DNA from: JANXUC01 sp964619065
GTDB lineage: Bacteria; Acidobacteriota; Terriglobia; Terriglobales; Acidobacteriaceae
Length of the DNA: 64,000 nt
Assembly (NCBI GenBank): GCA_964619065.1
Contig: CAZUCC010000018.1
Span: 1 to 64,000 of the forward strand
Reading direction: 5' to 3'
In this document: in pieces, positions 26,245 through 35,409 of the stretch
Numbering within the stretch: position 1 is the stretch's first letter
Layout of the letters: every line of letters begins with the position of its first letter
Program-made: the position numbers and the translations under genes
The notes under the pieces: model-generated
The model's database searches: none
The model's input: only the letters and a program-made list of their open reading frames with translations
Told to the model about the DNA's origin: nothing

Positions 26245-27783
26245 ATGACCGGAACCAGGAACAGGTCCGGGATTTTCACCTTGGTACTTGCCGCCGCATG
26301 TCTCGCGCTCCCGTCATGCGGAGGACGGTCGAGTGCGCCAAGCTTCCCCTTGACCGTCATGCCAGGGGGAACGGGGACGGGCAAGGTATCGAGCAACCCG
26401 AGCGGAATCAGCTGTCCGCCAGCGTGCAGCGCAAATTTCGCAAGCGGCGCAACCGTAAACCTGACACAAATCGCTAGCTTCGATTCGTCGTTTGATGGCT
26501 GGAGCGGAGGTTGCAGCGGGGCCGGGAGCTGCAGCGTGACCATAAGCGCAGTCGAATCGGTGACGGCCACCTTTTCGGGAAAGACGCCCACCTTTACCCT
26601 GCTATATAAGTTCGCTGGTGGGTCCGACGGAGCCAATCCCTCCACTGTGACAATGGTTAGGGACGGGCAAGGTAACCTCTATGGCACAACCCATTTTGGC
26701 GGTGATCTAGACTGCAACATCTCTCTTAATCCAAGCTGCGGGGTTGCATTCAGGCTAGACGCCGGAGCTAACTTGACCCCAATTCATATCTTCGAGGGAA
26801 ACGGGGCGTCCCCGCCGGGAGCTCATGGGAACGGGTTAGTGCTGGACGGGAGTGGCAACTTGTATGGCACTGCGGATCTCGGCAACCTGGGGCACGGATT
26901 CGTTTTCCAACTTGACAAGAATGGCGCGTTTACGGATTTGTACGATTTCGCGGCAGGCTCCGACGGGGATGTCCCAACCGGATATCTGTTCCGGAATGCA
27001 GCGGGGACCTTATACGGCACAACCTTAGGCGGAGGTGGCAGCAGTGATCCCTTGTGCCCTAACGGGCAAGGTTGTGGAACGGTGTTTGAATTGGGACCGA
27101 CTGGTCAATACAAAGTGCTGTATTCCTTCCTGAGCAATGCGGACGGAACGCCGCCGCAAACTGTGATTGGCGATGTCACGGGCAACCTCTACGGCACCAC
27201 CTTCCAAGGCGGCCAAGGATGCACGCAGGCACTGGGGTGCGGAACAATCTTCAAACTCAACACGTCCGGCAAGAAAACTGTCCTCCATGCTTTTACGGGT
27301 GGACCGGATGGCAGTCTTCCCGCAGGCGGCCTGGCGCTGGACTCGGCTGGCAATCTCTATGGCAGCACCTTGGGTGGAGGCGATCCCACATGTCCGTACA
27401 CTGGCACGGGACCAGGGTGCGGGGTTGTGTTTAAAATCGACAACAAAGGCGTGGAGACCGTTTTGCATACCTTCCATGGCGGTTCAGACGGAGGGTTCCC
27501 CGGCTCCCTGATCCTCGATGCGGCCGGATATCTCTATGGGGTCACAGGTGCGGGCCCAGGCGGGGGCGCCACCTGCGGACTCGTCTTCAAGATTGATCCC
27601 TCGGGGAATTTGACCAACCTACACACGATTGCAGGGGGATCCGAAGGTTGCGGCGAAATCGGCGCGCTCGTTCCAGACACAGCTGGCAACCTCTACGGCG
27701 CTAGCGCAACTGGTGGCGACCCTAACTGTGGCTCCTGCGGAACCTTGTGGGAGATCATATTCGTAGCGCCACCCGGACGTTAG
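26245..27783 (+). CDS. Lipoprotein with GloVer-type (TIGR03803) tandem repeats
   Basis: From the ATG at 26245 the protein has 512 residues and a lipoprotein signal (VLAAACLALPSCGG). Residues ~30-110 resemble a divergent InlB B-repeat (GKVSSNPSGISCPPACS, FDGWSGGCSGAGSC, VTATF). Then come about eight repeats of 45-60 residues of the form G-x-x-P-x-x-x-L-x-x-D-x-x-G-N-L-Y-G-T-T-x-x-G-G, typical of the TIGR03803 extracellular repeats. These probably fold as a beta-propeller-like surface domain; no catalytic motif is seen. Its ligand is unknown. Confidence 0.87.
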   Translation: MTGTRNRSGIFTLVLAAACLALPSCGGRSSAPSFPLTVMPGGTGTGKVSSNPSGISCPPACSANFASGATVNLTQIASFDSSFDGWSGGCSGAGSCSVTISAVESVTATFSGKTPTFTLLYKFAGGSDGANPSTVTMVRDGQGNLYGTTHFGGDLDCNISLNPSCGVAFRLDAGANLTPIHIFEGNGASPPGAHGNGLVLDGSGNLYGTADLGNLGHGFVFQLDKNGAFTDLYDFAAGSDGDVPTGYLFRNAAGTLYGTTLGGGGSSDPLCPNGQGCGTVFELGPTGQYKVLYSFLSNADGTPPQTVIGDVTGNLYGTTFQGGQGCTQALGCGTIFKLNTSGKKTVLHAFTGGPDGSLPAGGLALDSAGNLYGSTLGGGDPTCPYTGTGPGCGVVFKIDNKGVETVLHTFHGGSDGGFPGSLILDAAGYLYGVTGAGPGGGATCGLVFKIDPSGNLTNLHTIAGGSEGCGEIGALVPDTAGNLYGASATGGDPNCGSCGTLWEIIFVAPPGR

Positions 27784-27860
27784 TTGAAATCAGATCGCGC
27801 TTAGAATGCCTCACCGAAGGGCCGCCTGTACCCAGTAGCGACCTCATCCGACACCACAGC

Positions 27861-28001
27861 ATGCAAGGTCAAGCCTTCCCTATTCCAAACGTGGTGATGA
27901 ACGCCACGGGCGCGATCCTGCCGGAGCAGGACATCGAGTATCGCCCTTACGGCGAGCAGGAGATGCACATCATTGACGACTGGGCACCTATTTTTGCGGT
28001 A
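27861..28001 (+). pseudogene. Possible relic of an Rhs/YD-repeat protein
   Basis: Between the GloVer lipoprotein and the radical SAM gene a short stretch reads VVMNATGAILPEQDIEYRPY followed by GEQ. That resembles the end of the Rhs core, where the sequence is of the type V-T-(N/D)-x-x-G-x-(I/V)-x-x-E-x-D-Y-x-P-Y-G. Neither upstream repeats nor a toxin tip is present, so it is at most a fragment. The frame continues into the radical SAM gene in another phase. Confidence 0.3.
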
Positions 28002-28029
28002 TCATTAGGCGAACAAAAAGCGAATCTAC

Positions 28030-29040
28030 ATGCCTACACTCCCTCTCTTCCCCGACTCAGCGCCCGACTCCGGCCCCGCCCCTCTTGTCGGCATTGCCCG
28101 CCTCGCAGCCCACGCCGACCCTCTCCGGGAGGGTCACCACATCGAGTACTTCTCTCTCCCCGCGCGTTCGCTGCTCAGCCGCGTCACCTCCGCCCGCCGC
28201 CACCCTTTCCAGTGGTCCATCAACCCCTATCGCGGATGCGAATTTGCCTGCAAATACTGTTACGCGCGCTACACTCACGAATTTATGGAGCTGCGCGATC
28301 CTCTTGCCTTCGAGCAGAAAATCTATGTCAAAGAACAAGCCGCATGGCTGCTCCACCAGGAACTGAAGAAAGTCCGCCCGGGCGAAGGCATTGGTATTGG
28401 CACCGCCACCGATCCCTACCAGCCCGCCGAGCGCCGCTACAACGTCACTCGCGCCATTCTTGAAGAGATTGCCCTCCACCACGGACTGCGTCTCGGCATC
28501 ATCACCAAGTCCGATCTCATAGTTCGGGATGCGGAACTTCTTCGCGAAATCTCCCGGCACAACAGCCTGCACGTCAGCCTCACTGTTACCACCGTGAACA
28601 CGCAACTGGCCCGCATTCTCGAACCCCGCGCCCCGCGCCCCGATCTCCGCCTGGCGGCCGTCCTCCAGCTCAACCTAGCCGGCATTTCGGTCGGAGTGAA
28701 TTGTGCTCCTGTGCTCCCTGCAATCACGGATTCCCCCAGTGACCTTAGCGCGCTGGTTCTTGCTGCGAAAGAGGCGCATGCAAGATCGATCTTTGCCGGG
28801 CCACTCTTTCTCAAGCCCTGTGCCGCTGCCGTTTTTCTTCCTTTCCTGGAAAAGGAATTTCCTCACCTCGTCGAGTCCTATCGCCAGCGCTACGCTCACT
28901 CCGCGTTCCTTCCTTCAAACTACGGCAAGCGGATCAATCACCTTCTCGCGGCGCTTCGCAAGAAGCACGGCATGATCGCGGGCCCCCGTTCCGATACGCG
29001 ATTTGGCGTGGACTTTGCGATTCAGGATTCTTTGTTTTAG
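28030..29040 (+). CDS. Radical SAM protein, SPL-like / Rv2578c type
   Basis: A 336-residue radical SAM enzyme. The cluster motif C-x3-C-x2-C is in YRGCEFACKYCYARYTHEF (near residue 75), and the Elp3-like barrel follows with IGIGTATDPYQPAERRY, GIITKSDLIVRDAELL and SLTVTTVN. This group is often annotated spore-photoproduct-lyase-like or Rv2578c-like; the reaction is unknown. The start at 28030 precedes a Pro-rich N-terminus. No sporulation or repair gene is next to it. Confidence 0.85.
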   Translation: MPTLPLFPDSAPDSGPAPLVGIARLAAHADPLREGHHIEYFSLPARSLLSRVTSARRHPFQWSINPYRGCEFACKYCYARYTHEFMELRDPLAFEQKIYVKEQAAWLLHQELKKVRPGEGIGIGTATDPYQPAERRYNVTRAILEEIALHHGLRLGIITKSDLIVRDAELLREISRHNSLHVSLTVTTVNTQLARILEPRAPRPDLRLAAVLQLNLAGISVGVNCAPVLPAITDSPSDLSALVLAAKEAHARSIFAGPLFLKPCAAAVFLPFLEKEFPHLVESYRQRYAHSAFLPSNYGKRINHLLAALRKKHGMIAGPRSDTRFGVDFAIQDSLF

Positions 29041-29120
29041 GGAAGGCAAATCTGCCGGAAGCAAGGAGAAAGCCAACTCTTTGGAGAGCTAAGCTTTAGT
29101 CATTCAACCCGGAAGCTGCT

Positions 29121-29975
29121 CTAGTTGACCCACTTCGAGCCCGAATCGCCATTGGGCTTTCGCGGGCCGGGTTCGTCTGGAGGAATGTAGTTGCCCTTGT
29201 CGTCGAAGCGTACTGGCTCGCGCTCGGACTTCCGCATGTAGACTTCAAACTTCTTCGCCGCCTGCCGCCGTTTCCAGCGGTGCCAGGCGTTGTGCATGCC
29301 GAAATAGGCTTCCGAAGCTTCGAAGCTCAACCCGCGGCGGGGAACAAACTTGGCCCACAAAAATCCGAACAGCAAGCCGCCCGCATGCGCGTAGTTCGCG
29401 ACATCGCCTGTGGAGGGCACAATGCTCGCTATAAATACGCCAAAAACTATAATCCCAACCAGATACTTAACCCTGATTGTTACGGGAATGACTAACAGCA
29501 CCAGGATCGTGAACTCGCGGTCACCATCCAGCACAGCTAGGGCCATCAGGAGCCCCATGATTCCACCGGAAGCCCCCATTGTCGGGGTGGTCGTTACCAT
29601 TCCGAAAAGGTGCAAGTAAGAGACGGCGATCGTTGCCAGAGCCGCACCGATGACCGAAAAGAAATACAATTCTGCGAAACGGCGTGAACCCCACTCGATT
29701 TCTTCCAGAGAGCCAACCATCCAGACCGCGAGCATATTGAAGAGCAAATGCCCCGGACCACCATGCAGAAAGGAGTATGTAATCAGTTGCCAGATGCGTC
29801 CCTGTAGGACGCGATGCGGTATGAGCGCGAAGTAGTCCTTAAAGATGTCGTTGTAATCTTTCGCGTACGCCCCGAGAAGAAGCTGAACCACATAGACCGC
29901 CGCGCAAGTCAGGATTATGCGGCGGACCCAGCCCTGAAACGGCGGCAATGCAAACGCAATAGATCCTCTACCCAT
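29121..29975 (-). CDS. Rhomboid-family intramembrane serine protease
   Basis: A 284-residue protein with six or so membrane helices. The catalytic serine is S136 in GASGGIMGLL and the histidine H197 in NYAHAGGLLFGF; HLLFNM at 76-81 is the conserved HxxxN segment of helix 2. The C-terminal ~70 residues are charged and cytoplasmic, ending in a Pro/Gly-rich tail. Rhomboids cleave membrane proteins inside the bilayer; the substrate here is unknown. It begins 27 bp upstream of the end of no other gene and is followed by a convergent radical SAM gene. Confidence 0.92.
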   Translation of the reverse strand: MGRGSIAFALPPFQGWVRRIILTCAAVYVVQLLLGAYAKDYNDIFKDYFALIPHRVLQGRIWQLITYSFLHGGPGHLLFNMLAVWMVGSLEEIEWGSRRFAELYFFSVIGAALATIAVSYLHLFGMVTTTPTMGASGGIMGLLMALAVLDGDREFTILVLLVIPVTIRVKYLVGIIVFGVFIASIVPSTGDVANYAHAGGLLFGFLWAKFVPRRGLSFEASEAYFGMHNAWHRWKRRQAAKKFEVYMRKSEREPVRFDDKGNYIPPDEPGPRKPNGDSGSKWVN

Positions 29976-30002
29976 ATTTATCTCAACTAAATTCTTTCAC
30001 GC

Positions 30003-31412
30003 TTACAGCTCGGGCTGTGGTACAACCGCCAAACTCTTATGCCCAGCTGCATCCACGGACCGGACTGCAAAGATCACATTATCCTTCGATAATTTCAGCG
30101 TAGCACGAGTCTCATTCCCAACGTGCTCCGAATGGTCCCATGTCGGGCTGGTAGTTTCCCGCCAGAGCACTTCGTAACTTGCAGCGCGTGGAACCGCTTC
30201 CCATGTCAGCGTGGAATCGTTTTGCAGTTCCTTCACGAGCAGCCGTACTTTCCCCGGCGGCGCAGGCGCGGACGCCAGCGAGGCCAGTGCCGCCGCATTC
30301 AATCGTGCCACCTTCGCAACGTAGTCAAAATCGACGAACTTTGGGAGATCGCCATATTCGACGCCGTTCTCCGTGCGCACATTCTGATGCTGCCGATTGT
30401 AGTTCTCGCGATATTCCGTGAAGCGCACACCCGCAAATCCCTGTTCGTTGAAAGCTCTGTGATCTCCACCGCGCAGGTAGCGGTCCAGCCGGAAGACAAG
30501 CGTTGGTTTTAATCCCATTGGATATTCCGCTGCTGTCTCGTCGATATACCGTGCCACCTGCCGTGACGCCGAATCGCTCTCGCCGCCCAGCCCGCGGATC
30601 CTCCGCACATCGTCGTCTCCGGCGGCCAAAGGTATGCCTTCGGAAAACACGCGCACCGTATCGGGTTTTCGCCCTTCGCTGCGATCGCCGCCCACGATGT
30701 CGTTGTTCAGCACGGCTTCAATCTGCCAGACTTGCTCCTTTGCCATCTTCGCGAAATGCGTGCTGCCATTCAGTCCCTGCTCTTCTCCCGCGACGGTAAG
30801 AAAAATAATGGTCCCTGGAAATTTATGCTGGCTAAGCACGCGTGCGCATTCCAGACTGACGGCGGTTCCGCTAGCGTCGTCGTTGGCGCCCGGGGCTGCA
30901 CCGGTGATGTCGAGAGTATCGCTATTGCGCGAGTCATAGTGGCCCGTCACCAGGACAATGCGCTTTGCTTCTTCTCCGCCAGTGCCGCGCAGCACGGCGT
31001 AGACGTTCACAATTTCGGTGGGTTTAGGAATACGGTCTGCTGCTGGCTCGACAAACACATCGGTTTTGACCTCCAGGCAGCCGCCACAGGCCTGCGAGTC
31101 CCGCTCGAACTCGCTGCGAATCCATTCTCGCGCTGCGCCGATCCCCTGACCCGAGGCTGTATCCGCCGCCGAAAGCGTCGATCGCGTATGGAAACTCACG
31201 AGTTTTTCAATCGTGGCCTGAATTCGCGCTGGGGAAATGTCTCGCAGGGCTGCTGTAATGGCAGGATCGGCCGCCGAAGTGCCACCCTCGCCGTTGGTAG
31301 TTCCATCCGCCAAAGAATTGGCGTAGGGCTGCATCCCCAACAGGCAGCCGAGAATCAGAAGGCTGGAACAAGAAAGCGAAAAGGCGGGGGAGAAGCGGAC
31401 GGGCTTCAGCAT
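30003..31412 (-). CDS. M28-family aminopeptidase-like metallopeptidase, exported
   Basis: The ATG at 31412 gives 469 residues with a signal peptide (FSLSCSSLLILGCLLG); an upstream TTG at 31448 would add 12 residues. The co-catalytic zinc site is clear: H158 in VTGHYDSRNSD, D178 in GANDDASG, and GEEQGLNGS as the Glu-Glu pair; GGDHRAFNEQGFAGVRF carries a later His. The last ~90 residues look like a fibronectin-III-like domain (SYEVLWRETTSPTWDHSEHV). It would release amino acids from peptides in the periplasm or outside. Confidence 0.9.
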   Translation of the reverse strand: MLKPVRFSPAFSLSCSSLLILGCLLGMQPYANSLADGTTNGEGGTSAADPAITAALRDISPARIQATIEKLVSFHTRSTLSAADTASGQGIGAAREWIRSEFERDSQACGGCLEVKTDVFVEPAADRIPKPTEIVNVYAVLRGTGGEEAKRIVLVTGHYDSRNSDTLDITGAAPGANDDASGTAVSLECARVLSQHKFPGTIIFLTVAGEEQGLNGSTHFAKMAKEQVWQIEAVLNNDIVGGDRSEGRKPDTVRVFSEGIPLAAGDDDVRRIRGLGGESDSASRQVARYIDETAAEYPMGLKPTLVFRLDRYLRGGDHRAFNEQGFAGVRFTEYRENYNRQHQNVRTENGVEYGDLPKFVDFDYVAKVARLNAAALASLASAPAPPGKVRLLVKELQNDSTLTWEAVPRAASYEVLWRETTSPTWDHSEHVGNETRATLKLSKDNVIFAVRSVDAAGHKSLAVVPQPEL

Positions 31413-31529
31413 AGACCTCAGGATATGCTGGCCCACCCAACGGCGCAAATTTTCCCCTAGGGTCTTGACGCACCTTGGACTGAGACTCTAAATATTATGA
31501 AGGAGCATTTTCATACGGAAGGAGGGATT

Positions 31530-31736
31530 ATGGTTTCCTGTCCCGAGTGCGACAGCAATCTTGATGTAGACGCCGATGAAATTGATGAAGGCGAAATCGT
31601 GTCTTGCGTGGAGTGTGGCACCGACTTTGAAGTAGTGACCGCCAGTCCCCTGGAGCTGAAGGCTGTCGGGGAAGGATATGAAGAAGACGTCGACGACGAA
31701 AAAGTTGGGGAGGAGGACGAAAACGGAGACTACTAG
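31530..31736 (+). CDS. LysW-like zinc-ribbon carrier protein
   Basis: A 68-residue very acidic protein. GGAGG lies just before the ATG at 31530, so the longer frame from 31497 is leader. C4-P-E-C7 and C26-V-E-C29 form a zinc ribbon of the LysW type, and the segment GEIVSCVECGTDFEVV is close to the LysW pattern. LysW carries amino-acid intermediates on its C-terminal Glu during lysine or arginine synthesis. Here the tail is EEDENGDY and lacks the usual EDWGE end, and no LysX/ArgX ligase is adjacent, so the carrier role is uncertain. Confidence 0.75.
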   Translation: MVSCPECDSNLDVDADEIDEGEIVSCVECGTDFEVVTASPLELKAVGEGYEEDVDDEKVGEEDENGDY

Positions 31737-31758
31737 CCAGAATCGGGTGCTGAGACCC

Positions 31759-32208
31759 ATGTGTTTGGGTACCCAGCGTCAGACCCCTTTGGTCGCAAGC
31801 AAGAGCCTCCTAGGACGATGTGTAGCTCTGGCGCTCTTCTGCAGCGCCTGGGCTGGGGTCTGGGGAGCACCGCAAGAGGCAGCTGCGAAGCCCCATTCGA
31901 CTCAGTCCAAAGCTGCATCCTATGCCCTGATTTTCGGTACGGTATGGGATTCCGAGAACCACGCAGTTTACGGAGTTCACGTCCAACTGCGTCGCGCCAA
32001 CGAAAAGAAAGTCCGCTGGGAGGCCTATTCTGACCATCGTGGAGAGTTCGCCTTCCGGGTTCCAAGCGGCCGGGCAGATTATGAGATGGTAGCCGACACA
32101 AGATCCATTAAGTCACTTAAAAACAATAATTTAACAAAGGCCGAGCCGGTGAAAATCCATGTAGAATTCGATGAGCGGGTCGACACCGGCCTGCATCTAA
32201 CAAAGTAG
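31759..32208 (+). CDS. Exported carboxypeptidase-regulatory-like domain protein
   Basis: About 149 residues from the ATG at 31759; the frame is open back to 31678 but that overlaps the LysW-like gene in another phase. A hydrophobic signal (CVALALFCSAWAGVWG) precedes a single beta-sandwich domain: FGTVWDSENHAVYGVHVQLR and SDHRGEFAFRVPSGRADYEM. This is the carboxypeptidase-regulatory/transthyretin-like fold, without enzymatic residues. Its downstream neighbour has the same fold; the two are 8 bp apart and are probably diverged duplicates. Confidence 0.72.
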   Translation: MCLGTQRQTPLVASKSLLGRCVALALFCSAWAGVWGAPQEAAAKPHSTQSKAASYALIFGTVWDSENHAVYGVHVQLRRANEKKVRWEAYSDHRGEFAFRVPSGRADYEMVADTRSIKSLKNNNLTKAEPVKIHVEFDERVDTGLHLTK

Positions 32209-32234
32209 TAGTTATTGTGCTTCGGGAGGCTATC

Positions 32235-32588
32235 TTGAAGAAAACTCTAGCGGTTGCAGCGATCATCGCGGTTCTGGCGGCAGCATCTCTAGCTAGTCCC
32301 CAGCCTAAGGACGATCCCCCGCAGTCCAAAGTTCTAACCGGTCGCGTTCTTGATCCGAGCGACAATCCGCTCGCTGGCGCTGTGGTTTACCTGACAAATA
32401 CGCGAACGCGCGCCGTTAAGACGTACATCGCAGGCCGCGAAGGCGACTATCGCTTTCCGGGGCTGGCCAACAACACCGATTACGAAGTCTATGCCCAGTT
32501 CCAGGGCCATAAGAGTGACACAAAAAGCGTAAGCCAATTCGACTCACGCGCACAGGCCAGCATTAATCTGAAGATTGACGTGAAATAG
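32235..32588 (+). CDS. Small exported carboxypeptidase-regulatory-like domain protein
   Basis: 117 residues from a TTG at 32235 that has GGGAGG 5 bp upstream (32224-32229); an in-frame GTG at 32217 lies before that ribosome site and is less likely. The signal peptide is KKTLAVAAIIAVLAAASLA. The domain reads LTGRVLDPSDNPLAGAVVYL, then IAGREGDYRFPGLANNTDYE and VYAQFQGHKSDT. This is the same fold as the preceding protein. A strong terminator follows. Confidence 0.82.
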   Translation: MKKTLAVAAIIAVLAAASLASPQPKDDPPQSKVLTGRVLDPSDNPLAGAVVYLTNTRTRAVKTYIAGREGDYRFPGLANNTDYEVYAQFQGHKSDTKSVSQFDSRAQASINLKIDVK

Positions 32589-32643
32589 TGTTGCTGTGAA
32601 AATTGCCGCTGTAAAGTAGCGCGCTGAATTTGCCACGAAAGTT

Positions 32644-32670
32644 AAGGGCCTCCCTAGGGAGGCCCTTTTA
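32644..32670 (+). terminator. Rho-independent terminator between convergent genes
   Basis: AAGGGCCTCC-CTAG-GGAGGCCCTT followed by TT: a 10-bp stem with a four-base loop, 55 bp after the upstream stop and 32 bp beyond the stop of the convergent rpsA. It may serve both, though the T-run is better on the plus strand. Confidence 0.88.
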
Positions 32671-32701
32671 AGTTGTTCCGAATCCAGTCTAAAATCCCAG
32701 T

Positions 32702-34621
32702 CTAGCCCTGGTCACTTCCGGCGCGCTTCCAGGAGATCAGGTCTCCTATGGTGGAGCCGGAGCTGGTACTAGCCACGGGCTGCTTGTAGGCCTCCACCTC
32801 CGCACGGGAGGCCTCTTCGCCAACCGCACGGATGCTCAAGCCGATTTTCTTTTCTTCCGGATTCATTTTTACAATCTTGAAGTCAAACTCCTGACCCGGC
32901 TCAAAGTGGATGGCAGCACCCTTGCCGTCCGCCGCTTCGGAATTGTGGCACAGACCTTCAATACCCTCTGCGATGTCGATAAAGGCTCCAAAGGTGGCCA
33001 CGCGTACGACCTTGCCGTGGAGCACATCTCCGATCTTGTGGTCGCGAAAGAAAACTTCCCAGGCATCGGGCTGGAGCTGCTTCACGCCCAGAGAAAGCCG
33101 GCGTTTGTCGGCCTCAATAGCCAGGATGACAGCCTTGACGCGGTCGCCTTTCTTGACCACTTCCGAAGGGTGCTTGACGCGTTTCGTCCAACTCAAGTTG
33201 CTCACATGAACCAAGCCGTCGATGCCGTCCTCAATTTCAATGAAGACACCAAAATCTGTCATGTTACGAACCCGGCCTTCCACGGTCGCGCCCACTGGGT
33301 ACTTGTCATGCAAAGAATCCCATGGATTGGACTGCAGCTGCCGCATGCCCAGTGAAATGCGCCGCTCGGTCGGATGCACATTGAGAATAATGCAATCGAC
33401 GGTATCGCCCACATTGACCAGTTTCGACGGATGCTTCATCCGCTTCGACCAAGTCATCTCGCTGACGTGCACCAGACCTTCGATGCCCTGTTCCAATTCC
33501 ACGAACGCACCGTAATCCGTCACACTGATCACGCGTCCACTCACGTGCGCGCCCACGGGGTAGCGGTGTTCGGCGTCCAGCCAGGGATCCGGCGTAAGCT
33601 GCTTGAAGCCCAGCGAAACGCGCGGCTTATCTTTATCGAACTTCAGAACCTTGACCTGAATGTGATCGCCGACGTGAACCAAATCCTTGGGATGCGTGAG
33701 CCGTCCCCAGGACATGTCGGTGATATGCAACAAGCCGTCCAACCCGCCAAGGTCGACGAACGCTCCGTATTCGGTGAGATTTTTCACTGTACCGGTAAGA
33801 ATGGAGCCTTCCTCAAGATGTGACAGCGTTTCCGAGCGCTTGGCGTTGATTTCCTCTTCGAGAAGCTGCTTGCGCGAGACCACGATGTTGCCGCGTTTCT
33901 TGTTCAGCTTGATGATGGCAACGTCGAAGGTTTGCCCCTTCAGCGCATCCAGATTGTGGATGGGGCGCACATCGACTTGCGAACCCGGCAGAAAGGCGCG
34001 AGCACCGGAAATATCCACGGTAACGCCGCCCTTAATGCGGTCGATGACGGTTCCTGCAATGGGCTTCTTCTCGTTGTAGGCCTTTTCGATATCGTCCCAC
34101 GCGTGCAACCGCTGAGCCTTCTGATGCGAAAGACCGATTGCTCCGTCCGCACTGACGCTTCGGTCCACCATGACCGCAATCTCATCGCCGGGCTTGAACT
34201 TCACCGTTCCCTTGTGATCCTGAACTTCAGCAATCGGAACGACGCCCTCCGACTTCGCGCCGAAATCGACAACCACATGGGTGGCCGTAATCTTCACGAC
34301 CGTGCCCTTGATCAGGCGGTCAGCGTCGGCTTCAGGCTCCGATGCGGAGTTTTCGTAGTTCTCCAGTGCCGTGGCGAAGTCTTCTGCCGCAGCTTCCTCG
34401 TGAGCCGGAAGCTCAACGTGCACAGGCTCTTGTTTCCCAGGAGTAGCGGCCATCTCAGGAGTCGCAACTTCGTCAGTCGCAACCTCGGCAGCGGCCTCTG
34501 GCACTGGTTCTGGGCGCACAGATTCTGCAGCCGGGCTGGTGGTTGGGGTTGATCCCTCGGGCATGGTGAGGGTGGCGGTAGATTCGCTGTTTTGGCTGGT
34601 TTCGTTGTCGAGCAAGGTCAT
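32702..34621 (-). CDS. rpsA: 30S ribosomal protein S1
   Basis: A 639-residue protein with six S1 RNA-binding domains from about residue 103 onwards. They are recognisable by the recurring G-x-V-x-x-(I/V)-x-x-(Y/F)-G-(A/V)-F-(V/I) plan, e.g. GTVKNLTEYGAFVDLGGLDG and VEGRVRNMTDFGVFIEIEDG, with GLVHVSEMTWSKRMKHPS linkers. S1 helps mRNA bind the small subunit. The first ~100 residues are an acidic Pro/Ala/Glu/Thr-rich extension not present in E. coli S1, seen in several deep-branching phyla. No cmk or ihfB neighbour is present. Confidence 0.95.
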   Translation of the reverse strand: MTLLDNETSQNSESTATLTMPEGSTPTTSPAAESVRPEPVPEAAAEVATDEVATPEMAATPGKQEPVHVELPAHEEAAAEDFATALENYENSASEPEADADRLIKGTVVKITATHVVVDFGAKSEGVVPIAEVQDHKGTVKFKPGDEIAVMVDRSVSADGAIGLSHQKAQRLHAWDDIEKAYNEKKPIAGTVIDRIKGGVTVDISGARAFLPGSQVDVRPIHNLDALKGQTFDVAIIKLNKKRGNIVVSRKQLLEEEINAKRSETLSHLEEGSILTGTVKNLTEYGAFVDLGGLDGLLHITDMSWGRLTHPKDLVHVGDHIQVKVLKFDKDKPRVSLGFKQLTPDPWLDAEHRYPVGAHVSGRVISVTDYGAFVELEQGIEGLVHVSEMTWSKRMKHPSKLVNVGDTVDCIILNVHPTERRISLGMRQLQSNPWDSLHDKYPVGATVEGRVRNMTDFGVFIEIEDGIDGLVHVSNLSWTKRVKHPSEVVKKGDRVKAVILAIEADKRRLSLGVKQLQPDAWEVFFRDHKIGDVLHGKVVRVATFGAFIDIAEGIEGLCHNSEAADGKGAAIHFEPGQEFDFKIVKMNPEEKKIGLSIRAVGEEASRAEVEAYKQPVASTSSGSTIGDLISWKRAGSDQG

Positions 34622-34913
34622 GAAAGTCTCGGTTGATTCCGCACATGTCGTGCGGGGAAAGACGGGTTACTCCAGATGGACTGCTGCCGTGAGTCTTGAG
34701 ATTGGATCTAGGACAAAACTGCGGCTGGACCGTCAGGTGCAAGCCCGCGTTCACAAAGGAACTGTTCGAACTATAGCAACCGCTTCCAACTAGTGTCAAA
34801 CCCTTGCTACGCTTGCAGAAACTATTAACATTCCTGAAATTATTGGAGTCATGGCGGCCGCACGATTCCCGAACCTGTTACGAAAAAACGTATCTTCTGC
34901 TAACCTGCCCCGC

Positions 34914-35396
34914 ATGGACTACTTATGGACGCCCTGGCGCTATGCCTATGTGAAAAGCGCTGATTCCATACCCAGTTGCGTGTTTTGTGGCATCCAGGTG
35001 GCTGGCGACGACCGCAAGAACTGGATCGTGCACCGTGGCCAGGAATGTTTTGTAGTGTTGAATGCTTACCCCTACAACTCCGGCCACGTAATGATAATTC
35101 CCTACGCGCATTTGGATGAACTTCGGAAATTGCCCGTGGCCGCAGCCCACGAAATGATGGATCTATCCCAAAAAGTGGAGGCCGCTCTGCGAGAAGTCTA
35201 CCTCCCGGACGGCATCAACCTGGGGATGAACGTAGGCAAAGCTGCTGGCGCCGGTGTGGCCGGACATATCCACATGCATATCTTGCCGCGCTGGGCGGCG
35301 GACTCGAACTTCATGACAGTAATCGGCGAGACAAGAGTATTGCCAGAATCGCTGGACACAACATGGGAGCGCCTCAAGGCCGTGTTGGACAGTTAG
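34914..35396 (+). CDS. HIT-family nucleotide hydrolase
   Basis: A 160-residue protein from the ATG at 34914 (MDYLWTPWRYAYV, the usual N-terminus of this subfamily; the frame is open to 34851). The histidine triad is H118, H120, H122 in GHIHMHILPRW. C22 and C25 in SCVFCG with H40 and the triad could bind zinc, as in some HIT proteins. The subgroup resembles Ap4A phosphorylase-like or AMP-lysine hydrolases. It is convergent with ligA, only 13 bp apart. Confidence 0.9.
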   Translation: MDYLWTPWRYAYVKSADSIPSCVFCGIQVAGDDRKNWIVHRGQECFVVLNAYPYNSGHVMIIPYAHLDELRKLPVAAAHEMMDLSQKVEAALREVYLPDGINLGMNVGKAAGAGVAGHIHMHILPRWAADSNFMTVIGETRVLPESLDTTWERLKAVLDS

Positions 35397-35409
35397 CTGA
35401 GAACGTAAA

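Noticed and set aside
27747..28463. A 238-codon open frame across the radical SAM start
   Set aside because: Its second half overlaps the radical SAM gene in another phase and is Arg/Pro/Ser-rich, as is usual for shadow frames in GC-rich DNA. Only the Rhs-like piece was kept, as a relic.
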